Positions 61,490-64,000 of a stretch of DNA of 64,000 bases are shown here, piece after piece. The notes beneath the pieces were generated by a model, which did no database searches, was not told the DNA's origin, and saw only the letters and a list, made by a program, of their open reading frames with translations. Location: positions 1,612,001 to 1,676,000 of the forward strand of contig NZ_FNSW01000001.1 of NCBI RefSeq assembly GCF_900104695.1, read 5' to 3'. Position numbers and translations under genes: made by a program. How positions within the stretch are numbered: position 1 is the first letter of the stretch; each line of letters starts with the position of its first letter. The stretch comes from Paenibacillus sp. GP183 (GTDB taxonomy: Bacteria > Bacillota > Bacilli > Paenibacillales > NBRC-103111).

Positions 61490-62257
61490 ATGCAAAACAA
61501 AAATAAAACCGTCACGAAAACGAAAGAAATTTTGGAGTTGTTTGTAGAACATGAAAGTCTATCACTGCAGGAAATCTCCAATATTTCCGGGCTGTCCAAG
61601 ACTACTGCGCACCGCATGATAGGTTCACTGGAGGAAGTAGGCTTGCTGACAAGAAACTCGGCAGGTAAGTACCAGCTCGGTTTGATGTTTCTTCAATATG
61701 GCCAGTTCGTCAAAGAACGTTTGGATATCCGTCAGATCGCTTTGCCGATTATGAAGGAACTGCGAGATGATGTGAACGAAGCCGTCAACCTTGTAATCAG
61801 AGAAGGAAATGAAGCCATTTATATCGAAAAGGTCGACACTAATCAACCAGTTAGAGTGTACACACAAATTGGACGAAGGGCCCCTCTTTATGCAGGAGCG
61901 TGTCCCCGAATTTTGCTGTCCTATATGCCTGTGGAAGAACGCTTGAAATACATTGAAGAAACTGCGCTCGTTCCCTGCGCCGACGGCACGTTTACCGATA
62001 AGAATAAACTGTTGAAAACAATTGAACAATCCGTGAAGCTCGGATATACAGTTAGCCATTCGGAACTGCGTAATTTCAGCTCCGCCGTGGCCGCGCCTAT
62101 TTTTAACCATGATGGCGTCGCAGCCAGCCTTAGCTTGTCAGGTTTGCATACAAGCTTCCATGAGGCTCGAATTCCGGAATTAGTCGATAAAACGATAAAC
62201 GCCGCGAATCGCATTTCCAATCAGCTCGGACGTGTTAAGCAAGGTCCTATTGGATAG
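61490..62257 (+). CDS. IclR-family transcriptional regulator
   Basis: The product (255 aa) has the winged HTH ([29 protein letters not shown]) and an effector domain ([29 protein letters not shown]). GGAGGG precedes the ATG. Its 3' end overlaps that of pxpA by 11 bp on the opposite strand. It is well placed to regulate the MetX-like hydrolase or the 5-oxoprolinase genes, and is the second candidate regulator for the GTTCA operators. Confidence 0.88.
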   Translation: MQNKNKTVTKTKEILELFVEHESLSLQEISNISGLSKTTAHRMIGSLEEVGLLTRNSAGKYQLGLMFLQYGQFVKERLDIRQIALPIMKELRDDVNEAVNLVIREGNEAIYIEKVDTNQPVRVYTQIGRRAPLYAGACPRILLSYMPVEERLKYIEETALVPCADGTFTDKNKLLKTIEQSVKLGYTVSHSELRNFSSAVAAPIFNHDGVAASLSLSGLHTSFHEARIPELVDKTINAANRISNQLGRVKQGPIG

Positions 62258-63023
62258 AACTAACATTTCTTATGGATCGAAGCCGGATCCCTTCAGACAG
62301 AAGCATTTCACGGATGCTGCCTGCAAATTGCAGCGCATGCTCGCCGTCGCCGTGAATACATATGGTCTCGGCAGTAATCTTAATCTCCACATTTTCCCGC
62401 GAACGCACGATGCCCTCTGTCACCATTCGCACGATCTGGGCTGCCGCCTGCGTCGGGTCGCTGATTAAAGCGTCCGGTTCGCTTCTCGGGGTAAGGCTTC
62501 CATCACGGCAGTAGGTCCGGTCGGCAAACACCTCGCTTGCCGTCTTCAGCCCGATTTGAGCTCCGGCATGGATCAGTTCGCTGCCCGAGAGACCGTACAA
62601 GACCAGTTCTGGATTTACTTTATACACAGCTTCGGAAATCGCTCGCGCCAGCTCGCCGTTCTGAGCCGCCATATTGTATAAGGCTCCATGCGGCTTGACA
62701 TGCTGCATGATTCCGCCTTCGGACCGAACAAAACCATCCAGAGCGCCGACTTGATACACGGTCATGTCGAATGCCTCCTGGGGAGAAATCGACATATTTC
62801 GTCGACCAAAACCCGCTAAATCCGGCAGCCCGGGGTGCGCACCGATAGCCACCTGTTTATTCAAAGCCAGATTTACCGTTTTTCTCATCGTGCTTGGATC
62901 ACCTGCATGAAAACCGCATGCAATATTAACGGACGTAACCAATTCGAGGATCAACTCGTCTTGGCCTAATCGATAGGCACCGAAGCTTTCACCCATATCA
63001 CAGTTCAAGTCCACTTCATACAT
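62247..63023 (-). CDS. pxpA: 5-oxoprolinase subunit A (LamB/YcsF family)
   Basis: The product (258 aa) begins [24 protein letters not shown] and continues with [19 protein letters not shown] and [17 protein letters not shown], the family's metal/substrate motifs. PxpA with PxpB and PxpC hydrolyses 5-oxoproline (a lactam) with ATP. It directly follows pxpC (stop and start adjacent). PxpB may lie beyond the window. Ending overlaps the IclR gene. Ring-amide cleavage fits the amide-using theme. Confidence 0.93.
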   Translation of the reverse strand: MYEVDLNCDMGESFGAYRLGQDELILELVTSVNIACGFHAGDPSTMRKTVNLALNKQVAIGAHPGLPDLAGFGRRNMSISPQEAFDMTVYQVGALDGFVRSEGGIMQHVKPHGALYNMAAQNGELARAISEAVYKVNPELVLYGLSGSELIHAGAQIGLKTASEVFADRTYCRDGSLTPRSEPDALISDPTQAAAQIVRMVTEGIVRSRENVEIKITAETICIHGDGEHALQFAGSIREMLLSEGIRLRSIRNVSSIQ

Positions 63024-64000
63024 TTAAACGCCACCTTCTTTCATGAGATAAAGCCCGATCGCTTTGGCCGTCAGATCAAATGACTGTTCCATGTCGATAT
63101 ACAATTCCTCTGCCTTCTCCAAAGATATTTCGGTAAACCGGACATACTCACCCGGTTTCACTTGAGCTAGTACGGGAAGATCGACAGTAGCCACCTCCGC
63201 AATGCTCGGGTAACCCCCAATCGTTTGCCGGTCCGCCATTAAAACGATCGGGTTACCTTCCGAAGGAACCTGAACCGTTCCAAACGATACCCCTTGGGAG
63301 ATCGGTTCCAGAGGCGATTCCAATTCGAGCACCGGACCCTCCATGCGGTAACCCATCCGGTCCGATTGAGGCGTAACGCGAAATGGTTGGCTTACAAAGG
63401 CATTCCTGCTATCTTCGGTAAAATACGCAAAATCGCGACCGCGAATTACGCGGATCACCGCTTCTCTCGCATATGCGGGGCGGGCCGGAGAACCGATAAA
63501 CCATGGGGCTGCAGCAAAAGGTCTCGATTTTAAAGCTCTCAAGCTTTTCTTTATATAATTTTTCGGAATTTCGGAAACAGACCTGCTGAGGAGCACATCT
63601 CCTGCTTTCATCGCCCTCCCATCAAGACCTCCTAGTTCCGCACGCAGATAGGTGCTGCGGCTTTCCATCACGAGCGGAACGTCGATTCCTCCCGCAACGG
63701 CTAAATAAGCGCGCGTCCCTTGCATGCAGGCTCCAAATTCAAGCACTTTTCCGGTTTTGACGAGAACAGGCCTCCATAATGGAACCGGCTGTCCATCGAT
63801 GATAGGAGAAAGATCAGCTCCACATATGGCAATGAGCGTTTCGGCCTCGAAGCGAATGGACGGTCCCAGCAGCGTGATTTCCAATGCCGCTTCACCTTGT
63901 CCGTTGCCTACAAGCACATTTGCCGCACGAAGGGCGAACGAATCCATTGCTCCGCAAACAATGACCCCTTGATTTTGGAATCCGAACCTCCCTAGATCTT
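63024..64000 (-). CDS. pxpC: 5-oxoprolinase subunit C (KipA/biotin-dependent carboxyltransferase family), 5' end outside window
   Basis: The frame stays open from 63024 to the window edge. An internal ATG at 63947 is not the start: upstream codons encode DLGRFGFQNQGVIVCGAMD, the conserved family N-terminus, so only the first few residues are missing. Later motifs are GPVLELESPLEPISQGVSFGTVQVP and MADRQTIGGYPSIAEV. It works with PxpA (and PxpB) in ATP-dependent opening of 5-oxoproline; the ending is adjacent to the pxpA start. Confidence 0.9.
   Translation of the reverse strand, partial: DLGRFGFQNQGVIVCGAMDSFALRAANVLVGNGQGEAALEITLLGPSIRFEAETLIAICGADLSPIIDGQPVPLWRPVLVKTGKVLEFGACMQGTRAYLAVAGGIDVPLVMESRSTYLRAELGGLDGRAMKAGDVLLSRSVSEIPKNYIKKSLRALKSRPFAAAPWFIGSPARPAYAREAVIRVIRGRDFAYFTEDSRNAFVSQPFRVTPQSDRMGYRMEGPVLELESPLEPISQGVSFGTVQVPSEGNPIVLMADRQTIGGYPSIAEVATVDLPVLAQVKPGEYVRFTEISLEKAEELYIDMEQSFDLTAKAIGLYLMKEGGV

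Overview
This 64-kb window looks like chromosomal DNA from a Paenibacillus-like member of the Bacillota. The signs are moderate G+C, strong GGAGG-type ribosome sites with frequent GTG/TTG starts, lipobox solute-binding proteins, YesM-type sensor kinases paired with AraC-type response regulators, sugar ABC importers that lack their own ATPase, and CcpA-like cre sequences. Nearly all of it is catabolic. I see no tRNA, rRNA, CRISPR array or prophage. The only mobile element is one group II intron.

Layout. 1-473: 5' part of a probable phosphodiester glycosidase. 767-13574 (minus strand): two complete carbohydrate ABC importers (binding protein + two permeases), with two YesM/YesN-type two-component pairs between them. 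13750-17409: threonine aldolase, UbiX-like flavin prenyltransferase with a small partner, SGNH hydrolase, IclR regulator. 17550-19723: group II intron with reverse transcriptase, inserted just after a terminator hairpin. 19883-33389: a glycolate/glyoxylate block made of a signal-less binding protein, an ACS-type MFS transporter, GlcF, GlcD, a class V aminotransferase, a crotonase, a CoA-transferase, a hexapeptide-repeat protein, malate synthase G, a FAH-family enzyme and malic enzyme. 33569-35002: a secreted repeat protein and a small ORF.

35064-51354 is a long minus-strand amide-utilisation locus. It holds two Rhodococcus-type amidases, an Opp/Dpp-type importer with two near-duplicate binding proteins, an AtzG-like/AtzE-like amidase pair, another amidase and two MFS carriers, and a divergent LysR gene follows. 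52653-57558 holds a second LysR-linked unit: AbrB-family membrane protein, amidase, AtzG-like small subunit and an LDH2-family dehydrogenase. 57597-64000 holds an M20 amidohydrolase, an ArsR/SRPBCC pair, a DinB-like protein, a MetX-like hydrolase, IclR, and 5-oxoprolinase subunits PxpA and PxpC (PxpC cut by the window edge).

How the genes fit together. Glycolate can be oxidised by GlcDF to glyoxylate, condensed with acetyl-CoA by malate synthase G, and the malate decarboxylated by malic enzyme. Three transcription units of this block carry the same 24-bp operator architecture (GTTCA-N6-TGAAC-N3-GTTCA) 20-32 bp before the start codon, in the same orientation. This looks like a local regulon, most simply under an IclR-family regulator. 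The second half is built around hydrolysis of C-N amide bonds: five amidase-signature enzymes, an M20 hydrolase and 5-oxoprolinase subunits. Its two small AtzG-like subunits and a 12-codon leader ORF overlapping the AbrB-family start are easy to miss and among the most interesting items.
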